The notes: generated by a model not told the origin, from the sequence alone. DNA of 64,000 nt from Colletotrichum lupini (GCF_023278565.1 NC_064680.1:4464001-4528000); one strand, 5' to 3'; counted from the first letter of the stretch, positions 1 through 14,400 are shown. Numbers and translations are program-made.

Positions 1-2331
1 GCAAAAAGACCAGCATCGCCAACGTCGTTCCCGCTTGTTTGTTTGCGGCTTTGCGACCAGCGCTAACAAGGGGAGCAGGGCTGTGAGGGGAGAGACTCCG
101 AAAGAGAGAGTCGAGACAGAAGGACCTCGACCCGCGGCCGAACGTGCAGGGGGAGGGAAGGGCGGGTTCCGATCCCCCGTCCCAACTCACCTCATTTCTA
201 CTTTTCACCAGGTTGTTGGAGGCGGCACGTTCAGGAATTTGAATAAATTCCAGCACGCCGGAACCGACACGCTGGGTCGTCACACTTATCACACCAGATG
301 CTACGTCGTGTAATCTCCCTTCTTCCGCTCTCGTATGCAGTTTGCTCTGGGCGCACCGTCAGCGATTCGAGCGGCTGGTCATAATTGTCGACCGCAGTGG
401 AGCGGGGGAGCTTCCGTCCTCTGCCTCTGCCTCTGCCTCTGCCTCTACCTCTTTGTTGTGTAATACCAGTATACAATGTGACGGGGGAACGTGGTTGAAG
501 GATATGATGCGCGACTTACAAACGGTTGTGCAGGTTGCATATCCCCATCCGCAATTCCGCCCTCGCGATTCGTGGCGTTGGGCTGGCTTGTCAATGTGTG
601 ACTCGTGAGACCCGTCAGGCATCACTCGCCTCCCCCTGTCACCATCAACGACATTGTTTACCTATTTGGGAAGACATGTCTTTGATGCAGAGGAGGGCAG
701 GTAGTGTTCCAGATCCGCTTCCGAAACCTCAGTAGGTATGCTGGACGATAATGTCTTGGAAAGATCGCGCCCTTGATCCCCTTTGGAAAGAAACAGCTGC
801 AATTCAACTTGAGTGCAACTTGCTCTAAGCATATTCTACCTAATGTAGGTCTCGAATGATAGACGCTGTCTAGACCGATGCGACGGAGAGTGTCCGCTTT
901 GAAGTGGATATATGTTACTGGTGAGCGGAAGGTTGATGGTATTACATGACCAGCCCTATTGTGCAACTTGTCCAGTCCTGGACAAGCCCACCACCCCCCA
1001 TCGTCTCTCCATGCCGTGTTCAAATCAGACTTCCAGGAAGTTGGGAACCGCCAACAGAGATGCGGTCCCAAAACCCGGGCTGCTAGGAGCCCCAGAACCT
1101 GGTCGAACACCCCCCCTTGCAAGGTGCAACACGCTTGTTGGTGCAAGACCTTACCACAGTCTCCCACGGCCTACGAGAAACTCGAACGTCCGTCCATCTT
1201 TGCTTTTCCCTCATGCCAATTAACAAGTGAAAGCCCCCTCCCATCTCTCCACTTCTTCCCTCTCTGGCATGACGCCACTGCAGGGCAAATAAGTATTCAC
1301 CCAGGCCTGGATCCCCTTCTCCTCTTCATCCTCCACCCGTCCCCTGCGTGTGGTTTGGTGCCATGGTGCCATGGTGCCGTCAAAATCTCTCAGTCTGGAT
1401 ATGGCGTCTAGCTAGTCTAGGTGCCTCTTTCGATCTGCAACTGCAGGGAAACCCTGGTCCGGCCGGTGAGGATATCAGAGCCTGCGATAGGCCTTGAGGC
1501 AATGTCCCCTCGTCTAGTCGACCAACAAGAATCGAGACTCCGAGGAGCCGCGGATGTCATGGTGCTTTTCGGGCAGCCGTGTTTGTGTGCAGATTCTTGT
1601 CCCGACGGGAACGGGCTGATAGTGGTGTCAAGAGTGATGGCAGACGAGAATGAGATGGTTAAGGTTCCTCTAATGACCGATGGTCGGGACGTAGGAAGAA
1701 GCAGAAAGACATGAGAAGGCAGGGTACGAATGGGATGGAGTTCAAGACTTTCGAGTCTTGCCGTTGGCAATAGGTTGCTACGGTAAGTCTTGATGAACCA
1801 AAGAGGTAAGTGAATCGCCCACTTCTCACTTTGAAATACATTATCTGCAAGTTGCAAGACTTATACCCCCTTCCCCTTGTCAGGTGTGTAGCCGCTGCTG
1901 CGCGTGCTTGTTCGTCTCCTTCTCTTGTTGGAGGTGCAGGGTACGCTTGTTAGCCCTTGCTTGGCTCCTCCTCATCCTCTTTCCTCCTTGCTTCGTCGTG
2001 ACGCTTGTTCATATGGCCTGGCATCCCGTCCTTCATGCAAATTCAATATCCAAGCATCTGGATCTCCCAGGCAGTGTATAAGAACCAGACGACCGGGGCT
2101 ACACCTCGAAATCCTTCCGATCTGCCATATGAATCTTCATCCCATCTGACACGAAATTTTGTTGAACTTTTTCTCAGTCTCGACATTCTCGTAAACTCCT
2201 ACTCGTAGGTTTGCCTGGTTCAGTCTATGAAAGTTATCTTGAACCTAACGCTTACAAGAACGTCTACTCGAAAGGAGCAATCGAATCAATCAAGAGAAAC
2301 AACATCGTCCGAAAATCTAACAACCTTCAAC
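1..2331. other. Gene-free 5' flank
   Basis: No reading frame here has convincing coding character. Open frames of up to about 170 codons occur on both strands, but they overlap one another, lack recognisable motifs and are not bounded by good splice sites. The stretch holds a short hexamer repeat near 418-452. Its last 200 bases become pyrimidine-rich and probably contain the promoter and leader of the gene starting at 2332. Confidence 0.5.
418..452. repeat. Hexamer microsatellite (TGCCTC)n
   Basis: Roughly six copies of the unit TGCCTC, the last copy carrying one change. It explains the Ala/Ser or Glu/Ala dipeptide runs seen when either strand is translated, so those frames are not genes. 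Confidence 0.9.
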
Positions 2332-3252
2332 ATGGCACTCTCAGCCGCCGAACACCAAGCTAGAAGACGTCGCTCGACTGCTGCCCCAAGACGTCGCATA
2401 GCCTCAGACCCATCCATTACACCCATTCCAAGACGCCCGAGGCTCCTCAGTAACCTCCCAAGTCATCGACGAACGTCTACACCACCAAAACGAAGCCAGA
2501 CATCCAGCCCAACCCAGGCATCTGTAACCGGATCTAGTCCGCCTACGCCAATCGTCGCCTTCTCCGCCCTTTCGAGATCAACTCTCCCCAGGCCATACAA
2601 TGACTTTTCCCACTTCTTCCAGGACATGTGCCCTGCCCTCCGAGACCGGATTCTCGACCAAGTCGACTGGGACTCCTTACATGGAGGGCCATACTGGCGC
2701 ACCCAGGGCTACCAGTCGTGGTACGCATCCGACTCCTGCAAGACGGCCTTCATCATCCACGCTGAAGGAAAGTTCCCCAAGATCTGCGCGTGGCCGGAGA
2801 AGGAAGAAAGTAAGGGTAAAGGAGACGGCAGGAGGAACTCTACAACAAGGGATAAGTCTCAGGAGGCTGGTGGTACTGCAGCTTCACCCAAGGGGTACGG
2901 TTGCTATCGCTGCCACACGATCAAGCCTGAGGCCGCCTTTGAGAAGCTGCCCGACTACTTTGTCGTGTCGTCTGAAGGTTGTATCGTCGGGCGGTACGCC
3001 GGCAAAGCCGATGGTGACAAGGAGCAGTCGAGGCTTCCGACACTGCGGAATGGGGAAGGTCTCTTACGCCGCTTCTGTATCGAATGCGGTGTTAGAGACG
3101 GTCTGTATGAGAAGAGGAAGCTCATCACGTCGCTGACGGAAGAGAGGTGGTCGGTCTGTGACTGTCGGCGTCTGCACTGGGTGCCGTCGAATGAGTCGTA
3201 CATTGAGTGTGAGCACTGTCTCGTGAAGAGTGCTTTCAGACCTCCGGTGTGA
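2332..3252 (+). CDS. Cysteine-rich F-box-like protein
   Basis: Single-exon frame of 306 codons from the ATG at 2332. An in-frame ATG at 2227 would add 35 residues, but 2332 has the better context (CAACATGG). The first 95 residues are basic, Ser/Pro/Arg-rich and probably disordered. A short segment with MCPALRDRILDQVDWDSL resembles the helix start of a fungal F-box. The C-terminal third holds paired cysteines (CYRC, CIEC, CDC, CEHC) that could bind zinc; this F-box plus cysteine-pair layout is common in Pezizomycotina proteins of unknown target. If the F-box is real, it would be a substrate receptor of an SCF ubiquitin ligase (inference). No intron is needed. Downstream is a gene-free tract. 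Confidence 0.75.
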   Translation: MALSAAEHQARRRRSTAAPRRRIASDPSITPIPRRPRLLSNLPSHRRTSTPPKRSQTSSPTQASVTGSSPPTPIVAFSALSRSTLPRPYNDFSHFFQDMCPALRDRILDQVDWDSLHGGPYWRTQGYQSWYASDSCKTAFIIHAEGKFPKICAWPEKEESKGKGDGRRNSTTRDKSQEAGGTAASPKGYGCYRCHTIKPEAAFEKLPDYFVVSSEGCIVGRYAGKADGDKEQSRLPTLRNGEGLLRRFCIECGVRDGLYEKRKLITSLTEERWSVCDCRRLHWVPSNESYIECEHCLVKSAFRPPV

Positions 3253-3884
3253 TGCCTAGACATAGACGTGCTTCCACAAATGTTTGTGAGAGTTGAGATG
3301 CTTGTCTGTCTAGCCTGAATTTGGTTGTCGGTGTGGCTATTTGCCATAACTTGTTAGGGTGGTTTCTTCTTCATTGGTGTTCTGGGCTCAGCCTGATGGG
3401 ATGGCTTTTTTGTCGTTACTCGGCTTTATTGGAAGCGCATTTCATGCTCCCGGCCGGCTGGTCTTTTGTTTCCATTCTTGTCCAGCATGTAAGGTTGGTT
3501 GCAGCATTGGTGGGTCGTTAATGCTTCTTGATTGACTTTGATTGGAAAAAAACGCTCTCAAATTGGGGGGAAACTGGAGGAAAACAGGACTTCAGTGGGA
3601 TTCGAGGGGTAGGAAATACTGTATTGTTAGACTGGGAAGTGGTCCTTGATACTTGGAATAGTCTTGACTCAATCGGAACTTCTATTGATACTGATTTTCC
3701 CTGCCTGCATTGTTGGAAATCACCGTTTTGATTCTACGTATGGGTTGCCCCCTTCTGGTTTTAAAATGTGTCCTCCTCTCCAATATCTATCCCATGAACC
3801 CTTTCTTGTATAGTCTATTTGCATTCATCCTTGCTGATTTCTTGTAGTTGCTAGAGAAAATGGCAGCGTTGATCGATACCGGAC
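3253..3884. other. Intergenic, T-rich 3' flank
   Basis: No supported gene. T-rich stretches after 3300 are what one expects of a 3' UTR and terminator for the preceding gene. Two open frames of about 66 codons on the + strand lack any motif. Confidence 0.5.
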
Positions 3885-4100
3885 TCAGTTGTATCCGGAT
3901 CTGCCTTTCGGTGAAACACCGTGACCATGTTCGCGGGTTCGGTTGTAGCCGCTGCGGCCCTGGGGAACTTCGCGTGATCGATCACTACTTGAGGTTTTGA
4001 CGTAATGTGAGCCCTCGTTGAGTCTTCCGCTGGCGTCTCGGTGCCTTGACTGCTGACCAGAACCTGAGCGGCTCGATCTACTTGAGCTTCTGTAGTCCAT
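3885..4100 (-). CDS. Small Ser/Arg-rich protein with a repeated GRSGYN motif
   Basis: An ATG-started frame of 71 codons. The product is hydrophilic and basic, Ser/Arg-rich at its N-terminus (MDYRSSSRSSRSGSGQQ), and contains two copies of [PQ/PK]GRSGYN, the second at its very end. The two copies are encoded with different synonymous codons for Arg, Ser and Gly. That pattern fits selection on the peptide rather than a recent DNA duplication and is the main reason to list it. No signal peptide, membrane segment or known domain is visible. A candidate 5' UTR intron (GTAAATAC to GGACAG on the minus strand) lies just upstream. Function unknown; it could still be a chance frame. Confidence 0.45.
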   Translation of the reverse strand: MDYRSSSRSSRSGSGQQSRHRDASGRLNEGSHYVKTSSSDRSREVPQGRSGYNRTREHGHGVSPKGRSGYN

Positions 4101-7100
4101 TGTGATGAGATCTATTGACTAGGTTGAGTACTTTGCTCTACTGTCCTAAGAGTTGGTATGTATTTACCTGAAAGAGACCTTGCTTGATGTACAGATGATG
4201 GGTCCGAGAAAAATGAGGTGACAAGTCGGCTGGCGATGAGCGATCAATGAGTCTGATGGTTGAAGCTGGAAAAATGTGATAAAGTAGCTGCAGACCAGTG
4301 AGAAGAAAGGCTCATTCTTATGTGTAGACTGCAAGTGAAGGCGAGTAATGCTTCTGATAACAGTGGACTGATTCAATCATGGGATGGTTGATAACGAAAG
4401 CTCGTCCTTTCGAAAGAGACGGGGACGTCCATGGCTTGTATATCTCCCCGGCGGGCTGCACCCTGAAGGAAAGTTCTACGGGCATGGCATGGCATGGCAT
4501 CCCATCGGACCGTATGACGAAATGCCGAAGCAAGGACGAATGTTGGTTGCAGAAGGGAAACGCAACAAGAGCAAAAGTGTAGACAGAAAAAAAGAGGCTC
4601 GCGCATTGCATTGGGGCAAGCTACTTGACATGTGCCTGCTGCGCATGTGGGCTTCACTCTTGTTGAGACTCGGCCGAGGGCGTAGCTCTCCGTCTGAAGT
4701 AGGATCACCGCGGCATGGGTTCCTGGTGAGACCCGGTCCTTCTAGCTGCGTTCGATGATCGGACGTGGAAGCCTGGCGGATCAAGACTACCCAAGGGGGT
4801 GGGAGAGGAAGCGAACCAGATGGGCCATGATACACCCCTTCCGGGCACAAGACGGGCAAAAGGAACCATTTGCGAGTTGACCAGGGTAACACATGGAAAA
4901 TCGGGCAGTGACTTTAACAAGTTGCAACGATAAATGATGAAGTGAGCCTGAACATCGGACCCGGAACCCTTCCTAGAGGGCAGCAGAAACATTGAGCTTT
5001 GCTACCTGGCTGCGTCTTCGCCCAGTCACCGAACGAGGCGTGAGCTTCGGGCATGGCTGACCATGCTAACGGGTCTCCCGGCACGCGGGGCCGGACGGAG
5101 GAGAAGCTTTCTTTGCAACGCTGAAGCTCGGATAGACTCCAGAGTCCACGGAATGGAGACCAGCACAGTTTCTTGTCGTTTCTGCTCACCAAGACTCTAA
5201 ACCAACCCTGCCCCGGGGTGCAAGAAAATTCGCTCGTCTGTGGGTTGACCAGAAGTGTCAGTGCCGAGAGAAAGAACTTTTTTTTCCCTCTCTTCAAACT
5301 CAAGGGCTAAACGGCCGACAGGGCGTCTCATCGAGTTTGGAAAATGCAGTGCGAAGGAATAAGATGCGACTCCTGACCAAGAGTTTGAAAAGTGGGCGGC
5401 ATGGAAGGGTCCGAGTCGAGGAATCACCCGCCGGTCTACCGGCTCCGGACCTCACGTGGAATGTTCCACTCCTTCGGTGCGATCATCGATCCCAACGAGG
5501 CGGTGCGCATACTTGCCAGCCAATGTAGGACTATCTTAACTCCCGTCCCTCTCAGCTTCTTGGTGTGGCTAATTCCATCGCACCCGCTTGCGCCTCATGT
5601 TCCCTTCTTTGAACTTGACGAGGTCTTCATGGATGCTCCTAGACATTGTCAACTCTTGCTGGACAGTCATCAATCAGCCCTATCCCTATCCCAACAAAGC
5701 AGGGCAAAGCTTCGACAGGACACGCAACGTTTCTCATCAGATTGCATCCACATTGCTTTGCTTTCCACGCATGCTTGACCCCATCACGAACCTTCAACCC
5801 TTGCGGTACGTCATCAGGCATGATGCTCGACTCAAGACATGTGTCCGTCTGTCGATGCTTCGCTTGACTTAGCCATGCACCGGCGTGAGGCAATACCTCC
5901 GTCTCTACGCGACACCAAGCGTCTCTCTTGCGCCCTCTTTTTTTTCTCTTACTCTCCGTCCCTGCATACTTCAAAAAACCTTTGTCTTTTCTACTCCCGG
6001 CGGGAGGACCTTGCATAAGCTCCGGACTATTTCTGCCAAAGCGCGAAACAAATGCCCCGAAAGAACTCGTGGCGGACTCGATTGGGTCGTACTTTACGCA
6101 CACGTCAAGTTTTCCTCCCGGCTGGTTCCCCGAAGAACGCGCATCTAGACATTGTGGATATCGGAACACAAGTGACTCATTGCTTTAGACCTCAGAAGTC
6201 GAAACCTTGCTTATTGTCGCAGCGTCAGATCCACGGCCTCTCTCTCTCTCTCTCTCTCTGGAATTGTAAGTCAACATGGATAAGTGCCTTCTTAGACAGG
6301 CAAATGGGTTTGACAAGCGCAGCCAAAGCAGTCATAAGCACACACTACCGTGCGAACTATTGCTTCACATTGTCCCTCACCTTTGCGCAACTTTACCACT
6401 TTGCTGATATTCTTCCAAAGACGCAAGTTTGATCTGCGGTGTCTGTCAGAATGTTTCTCGAAATCCCACGAGGCTTGGCTTTCTGCTCAGGCCAAATACC
6501 TCCTGGACCGAGCGCGCTCCCTGCCTGCGGTTTGTTTGAAACGCGGGAGCAACGCCCGGTTTGTTGAGGGCGCTGGCTGAAATCTGCGACGTTACGCCTG
6601 GGCCATGGTTGACGGATGAACACTTGCATTTAGCAGCAGCATTGTCGCAATCGGCTCGTCTTCCGGTTCCGGGCTTGCGTTGTAACACATGCAGAGCGTA
6701 GCGCCGGCCGGTGCCTGGCTTGTCGCCTTGTTTGCCTGCCATAGTTTTCGGACGCCATTTCTCTACACCAGGAGACGCTGACGCGGGTTTGGGCCGGCCG
6801 ATGGGTGGCAGTCGAGTGGCTGGATCGGTACGGCGGCACGGCTCAAGCTGACGGGTTGGGTTCAACCACATATGCTGAAGCATTTCCATCCAAGTTGATC
6901 TTTCAGGCGATGAGTCAACTGTATAGCCATACTATCATAATGCTTCTTGTTTTGTCAGCGTTTCTTTCCTTCGTTCATGTTGCTATTACATACTCCGTTG
7001 TCGTCAACTCAAGACTATTCAGTGGTTACATAAAGAGAAAGACATCTATAAAGAGGATGTGCCTACCTACCTACTCAAAGGCCCTTTCCAAGCGAGACTT

Positions 7101-8359
7101 GCAGGAAGTAGAGATGAGGTTACAAGAATCCGAAGTGCTGAGACATGGCTTTCTTCTGAGGGCTTCGTTCTCAAAGATACTGCCTTAACGGGTTGGTTGA
7201 CCTATTGAGTCTCTGGCCACGAGAACGCCCCTCCATCATTATTCGGGAAACCTCTTCGCTGGCAACATGTGCCTTGAGTAATCCTAGAAAGTCTCAGATC
7301 TCATCAGTACTCAAGATGATCGATTTAGTGAAAGGTGACTGACTTTAAAGTCCTATCAGATTGACTTCGAGCCCACGGTTCCCTCCTTCTTGAGAGACGA
7401 TCCATACCTGCTGTTCTTTCACCACAACTATATGAAAGGAGTTGTGGTTTATAAAGAAGACTTTTTGAACAAAGCGAAGTTATGAGGCTCTCAAGCTGTG
7501 TCTATGGTTGTATTTGTTTCAGCTTTATAAAACAGGAAGTGGGAGACTACCACCTGCGATTGCTCGCCCCTGCCGTGAGGATTAATCTCATAACATCGGG
7601 TGGGTCGTACCTCCCAACTTTGGCCATCAGATCAGGAAAGGAAGGAACGAATACAATGGGCTGAATATGAAGCCATCCAAGCTACTTAACGGCCTCATTT
7701 CACTTCAGCTTTGCCATTAGAATTTGCTCCTCACTCTTCACTAATTCTTCACCTCCTCTGCTCAGCTTTTGAGATTTTTGCTTCAAAACAGGGACAACTA
7801 AGCAACTGTTTTCTTTGACTTCTACAACATTGAGGTTGTTGATTACCTCCTGTTTTGTTTTTGTTTTCACCAGGCTTCTGCTTCTGAATATCCGCCGGTG
7901 TATTCGCCTCACGTGAATCCTGGCACACGTTTCTTTCGGTATGTTGACACACCGTGATATGATTGCTTAACAACAAGAGCAGCAAAATTTTTACGACTGA
8001 AATTTTGCTAACGAAAATGGTTTCTATGCAGCCAAAACTTTTACTTCTCCTTCTAATCCTCCTTGTTCACTCTAGAACAATTCCCAACACCGACCACACA
8101 AACAAGACTAAGTTCTTGGAACTACCTACAGTGCAAGCTTTACTTTCTTCCCTTCAACAACAACATCACCAACCATTTTTTCCCTTAATTACTCCAAAAA
8201 GAAAGCAACAGCGACCGCAAGAGAGCATATTTAAGGGATTCGGTACACAGAATCACATTGGGTGTGAACTTCCCACCTACATCATCAACATACCTCATTC
8301 CTACCATAGAGGTCATTAATTCTTTCCCTCTTGGAGCGATTAATTATCACAGACAAGTC
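4101..8359. other. Long gene-poor region
   Basis: About 4.2 kb without a gene I can defend. There are overlapping open frames on both strands at 4373-4900, 5639-6169 and 6446-6889 with no motif, no codon regularity and no consistent splice sites. A (TC)n tract lies near 6239-6259. Between 7700 and 8330 strand asymmetry is strong (purines on the minus strand), and this probably includes the leader of the SET-domain gene. Confidence 0.45.
6239..6259. repeat. (TC)n microsatellite
   Basis: About ten uninterrupted TC dinucleotides in intergenic DNA. Confidence 0.9.
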
Positions 8360-9539
8360 ATGGCCCGCGACGACTTTTTTATCAACTTTCAAGTCCGGAC
8401 CAAATTTCGTACCGACACATGCAGCCTTCATGCTGTCCTCGACCTTGCCGTCGAAACCAAATTGGCCAATGACATCCTGAGCCAGAACCAGCCGTTCGAG
8501 GTAAGTGCGACTTTGACCAAAAATAGAAGGACCGGGCTGACAGCTATCACATACAGAGAATCAAAATTGAATTCCTAGAGTTCCAGGCATTCATCGATTC
8601 AATTCTAGCCCCTCTTCCATACTCTCAGATTACTTGGAAGACTGTCTACATTGCGCAAGGCATTGTGGTCGACGGTGATGACAATGGGGATGATGATGAC
8701 GATGACGAGGACTACGAACTTGAGGAGGGCTATTACGTAGATTGGTCGCAAGGCTCAAGCGCCAGCAGCGTCACTTCTGAAGGACCTTACCATGGGTAAG
8801 TCTCCTCCATCAAATATCACCTACCTATCCTAACAAGTCAAAGCAATGGCTTCGGCAAGCTCGAATCTCCGATCCTTCTTCAGTCTGCTGAACTGCCGCT
8901 TCTCACAACCTACAAGAACGCTCACGGCACCAAGGAGAGGCTGTCAATCTTCTCGAATGAGTTCTTCGAGGTTCGCAAGTCTCCTACGGCTGGCTGGGGC
9001 GCTTTCGCGAGTAAGAAGCTGTACCAGGGCGACCAGATCCTCGTCGAAAAGGCCCTCTACCATGCAATTTACGCAGACGTGACCACGTCTGTAAGATCCC
9101 TGCCGGAGAAGGAGCGCCTGATCGCGAACGACATGTTTGGCCACAAAGGCCGGGATGGCGAGACTCACGAGGAAGCGGTCTGGAACACGAACGCGTAGGT
9201 CACCTGGTCCTTCCTATTCTCTCTTCAACTTTCTAAACCTGACTGAATGACAGCTTCGCGGCATATGTCCCATCCAAGTCGGGTAATAAGAGGAACATGC
9301 CTGGTCTTTTCGCCGTCGCGGGCCGATTCAACCACTCCTGCTTGCCCAAGATTGACTACAAGTACCGTGCCAGTCACGAGTCTCTTGTGTTCACTGTCAG
9401 GGACTGGGTGATTGAAGAGGGCGAGGAGCTGACGATCTCATACGGTCAAGACCCTTCGGTGCTCTACTACAAGTACGGCTTCATCTGCGAGTGTGGTCAC
9501 TGCCGCAGATTCGACCCGCGCAAGTCCGAGTGGTCTTGA
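8360..9539 (+). CDS. SET-domain protein (putative lysine methyltransferase)
   Basis: Four exons join in frame: 8360-8500, 8557-8795, 8844-9194 and 9254-9539, giving 338 residues. 8360 is the first ATG in this frame. Residues about 50-135 include an acidic run (Asp/Glu, codons near 8680-8720). The SET domain follows: it opens with FFEVRKSPTAGWGAFASKKL, has the cofactor/active-site motif NHSC at about 270-273 (GRFNHSCLPK), then GEELTISYG, and a short cysteine-rich post-SET stretch CECGHC at the C-terminus. These are the hallmark elements of SAM-dependent SET methyltransferases of the fungal SET/SMYD-like type. The substrate, histone or otherwise, cannot be told from sequence. The gene converges on the LYS12-like gene downstream. 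Introns are 48-59 bp. Confidence 0.85.
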
Positions 9540-10341
9540 GGCGGCATCAGATCTTCTTTGGCTACGCGACTTTTTGCATCAATGAGGCAGTTGGAGATAA
9601 TGGAATACAGCGGAGCAGCTTTGATACAGAAACAGGGGCTTTTGGAAGAGCGATAGTTGGTGCGATGTGGTTTTGGTGAGAAATGATACCCATCTTCGTC
9701 CATAGAGAGACGAACTGCGTGCTGCGTACAAGGCATAGACGCCCCCTAATACAAGACTTTCTTGATTTTCTGCAAACAAATCATGTCCATGTAGTGCTTC
9801 CCTTCAAATTGAGGTTCTTCGGGAATCATATCAAAACATACAAAAAAAAAAAGAGCTGTCTGTGGCATTATGTAGGACCACCAAATTCGAACTCGCAACC
9901 CTTACGGGACCCAATCATGCGTAAATACGTCCACCAGTAGGTCATAGACACATTCAGACGGCGCTCATTGCTTTCCATCCGAAGATTCCGGCCTATAGGG
10001 GTAGGGTTGGAGTGGTTGTGGTTTATTCGTGAGTTTATTCCATGTCCACTGTGGACCGATATGGAATCGCTGATTGTCGAGTCGGCCCTGTTCAGATTTT
10101 GATAAGTGGAGGAGCAGCAGAACGAACCGTTCTCCTTCCAGCCCTTTGACGTCTTTTCACTTCGGCGTTATGCACATCCAGAGAACACTGGCTAAAGTCA
10201 AGTCAAGAAACATTTGCTTTTGGGTAATATGGTAGGTATCAAAGGCGCAACTACCGTCACGCCGACTGCCATATCCAGTCCTCGTGAGTTTAGCCTCTCA
10301 AGATAAAAAAAAATTCCATCCAATACTATCACACCACCACC
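9540..10341. other. Convergent intergenic region
   Basis: Shared 3' flank of the SET-domain gene (+) and the homoisocitrate dehydrogenase gene (-). It has an A11 tract near 9842 and a sequence near 9880-9950 that superficially resembles tRNA T-arm and box-B sequence on the minus strand but does not fold as a tRNA. No gene seen. Confidence 0.5.
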
Positions 10342-11487
<1,146 letters not shown>

Positions 11488-14400
11488 GATGGGCGTCAAT
11501 TGGCGTCCAAAGTGCTGGTTTGACGGATGGATGAGGGAATGTTGAAGCAGAAGCTCTAGGAGAATGAGTCGCAAAAGTAAAAAAAAGCCCACCTCACCTG
11601 CACGGTCGATATCGGAGGTACGGGCCATGCACACCGAGGGCCGATCCGGCGAGCGACCAATTGGTGGTCGGCACTGACAAGATCCCCCAGGGTCCTCAGT
11701 GCCTTTACTGGCTTACCTTAGCCGCGGTACGTACTTTGCGGGTGTGCATCGGAGCTCTCTAGAACACGGTTGATTCCGCACTATTGCGTCAAGTCACGGT
11801 TACATTGGCAAATCTGGGATGCACAGTAGCACCAGAAGCGCGTCTTGGGACTCTGTTTGATTCGCTTTCGCGTCAATTGACCGGGTCGTGGGCTTTGAGT
11901 TCAACTTGGAACTTGGCTTCGGCAGGCTTGGGGATTGATGCGCTGTCAGCCACGATTTTGTCAGTATCCATCCGCCTTGTCCATTGCGGGCTATGAGTGA
12001 ACACGAGAACCGTCCTCTGAGACGGAAAACATATCTACATGCCCGTCGCCGAAATTCGACCAAGGGACGGACAGCACACAGTACATTGAAAGCCAGTCAG
12101 TCAGCATATGAGAAAGCTCATTGAAAAGAGTGAGGAGTGGCCTATGGGTAGACCTGGAGCAAGGGCCGAGACTGGTGAGAAATTTCCTCCCCACATTCTG
12201 CACTTCTTAGCGTGTTGAAAAGAGACGGTCGAAGAGCGGGAAAAGGGCCCCCAAACCCGGTTCTTCCCTGTTACTGCGAGCTTCCAGAAGACGGGAGGTT
12301 CGCCTCGCGCCGGGGAGCGGTATGACCACCCCCAGAAGCTGGAGCCCTTGAGTCCAGTCCTTGCTCCTTCCCCTCCGTGTCTCCGTCCCGAGATGGGAGG
12401 TGATGTTCACTTGCCACTGCTGGTGGACACGGCTAGGACACATATCGGAGGCGGGATCGAGACTGGAGTGATTAACAACTGGGTAGACTGAAGAGGGGTT
12501 CCCGGGTTCAAGTGTTCCAGATACACAACTTCTCCTCACTACGGACATTGAACAGGCACGCGAGGCAAAAAACATGACGGTAGTTTTGAGGTTCTTGATT
12601 GATAATGGAGATGGGGCCTTACTCATAGTTGCTGGAGCAGCCGGACATGGTAGCAACAATGAAACGGGACTGAATGTCAACAATGCTAACTTTTTTCTCC
12701 TTCCGCTGCTGTACGATACCTGCGTGTCTTTTTCTTTCCTTTGTCCCCGCGCGTCTGAGGGGCTCGAGAAGGACCCCCTTTCTTTTCAACGAATAATGCA
12801 TTATGTTCCTGTATAATGGGCCAGAGCTAAGGCACGATAGACGACAAAAGGCGGTAAGCCAAACCGCATGCAGTTACAAGATACACGATGGGCTCTGCAG
12901 ATTGCGCACTAATGCACAAAACGGATAGGAGATTGAAGAGGCTGTCTGAAACAGGAGACCGTGCATAAGTATCCCGATACGTAGCTTCCCATTTTGGAGG
13001 GGAAAGACAGCGAGAAGGAACGGAGCTGTTCAGAAACACCAAGTCACAGACAAAGAAAGAGAGAAAATACACAGGAGGGAACGTTTGATAATTCGAAATC
13101 AACGGCCACCAACCGTCACGCCAATCCGCCTAGTCAGGTACGAACCGGAACAGAGTCATTGCTCTCCGGCTAGCTGATTCCGATGACTGCCAGACTGACA
13201 CTGGCGCCGGCCTGTTCGTCTCGTTCAATTTGCCCGTGCCCCGATTTCCGAAGGAACCGTCCAGCAGATACACTCATTGAGGCTTTTTAGCACGGCCATC
13301 GCTGACACAATCTCCCGACTAGCTTAGGACGCCAATTTTCAGGTGTGAGGGGCGTCATTGGGGACCGGTTGGCTTCTTCCGTTTCCCGACTCTTACTTTG
13401 TAGACACTTGAGGCCCAAAGGACGGGCGATCACGAGAACCCAAGCTACCTTAGAAAAGGGGCCAGCGATGAGATCCCAGGGCCCATCGCCAGTAACTACC
13501 CACCACTCTACATGATGAAACCAAAGAGTCACTGCCATTCAATCAGTTCCGTAGTGTACTGACGTGTCTGGAGAAGCTGCATTCCGATACCAGAGCAGTG
13601 GCCCAGAGGAAATGAGCTTCCTTCCAGAACCATGTCCTCTGGTAAATTGACCCCGGCCGAGCCAATGGATTTCCCACTCGGGGTCCCTGCAGTCGAATTC
13701 GAGAAGCGAAAGAGGATGATCCAGGGCCAGTGACACGGGGCGGATTGCTGCACTGCTGCAGACATCCTGCATAGAGGAGGCACATGTCCGCACCGGTGCT
13801 GTATAGATGCATAAGTACCTATCCTTACACATTACGGACGCTTGAGGTATCTTAAAACTGGATATCTTTGCTCCACTCAAGCTTCAAGTACCTTGTACAG
13901 CACCCGTACCTTAGCTTGTACCCAAGTGTGTCAATACATCTGTCTTACATAACATCCCACCGCCTTGTGAAGGTGCCAGGAGTGCAACTTTGTATCTGGC
14001 AGGCTGGCAAGCGCGTCGGGACGGTTTGGTAGCGTGGTAGCAGAGCGAGCATGTGCGTTTATGGGAACCCCTGAATTCCAGTCCAAGTCCCTTACCCCCG
14101 ACGCAGTATGGTGAAGTGTTCTATCTGTAAGGTAGCTGTATCAAGTATGGAACTAGGTAATGGATGGATAACTGGTCCTGGATAGTTCAGCATAGACAGA
14201 TAGACAGACAGACAGATTTACTCGGTAGAGAGCGATTAATAGTGGTGGTGGGCTCTTTTGGCTCGTTTGGATCGATCCAGTCACACGCCCATTGCCCAAA
14301 TATCCACGTCGGCCGTCCCTTTTCCGCCTCTGATTATGATTATGGGGTGTCCGTAATTTAAATGCCAGCCCTGAAGGCCAGAAACCTCACTTCCCTGAGT

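Noticed and set aside
7700..7985. Two overlapping minus-strand frames, one Lys/Glu-rich
   Set aside because: Both look equally plausible because the strand is purine-rich; no clean start, splice sites or motif to choose between them.
8017..8319. ORF beginning with a Leu-rich, signal-like segment upstream of the SET gene
   Set aside because: It lies in a pyrimidine-rich leader whose CTT/CTC runs encode Leu by composition; no downstream domain.
9880..9955. tRNA-like or SINE-like sequence on the minus strand (box-B-like GAGTTCGAATTTG)
   Set aside because: The T-stem does not pair, the anticodon stem would have a 13-base loop and the acceptor arms match poorly.
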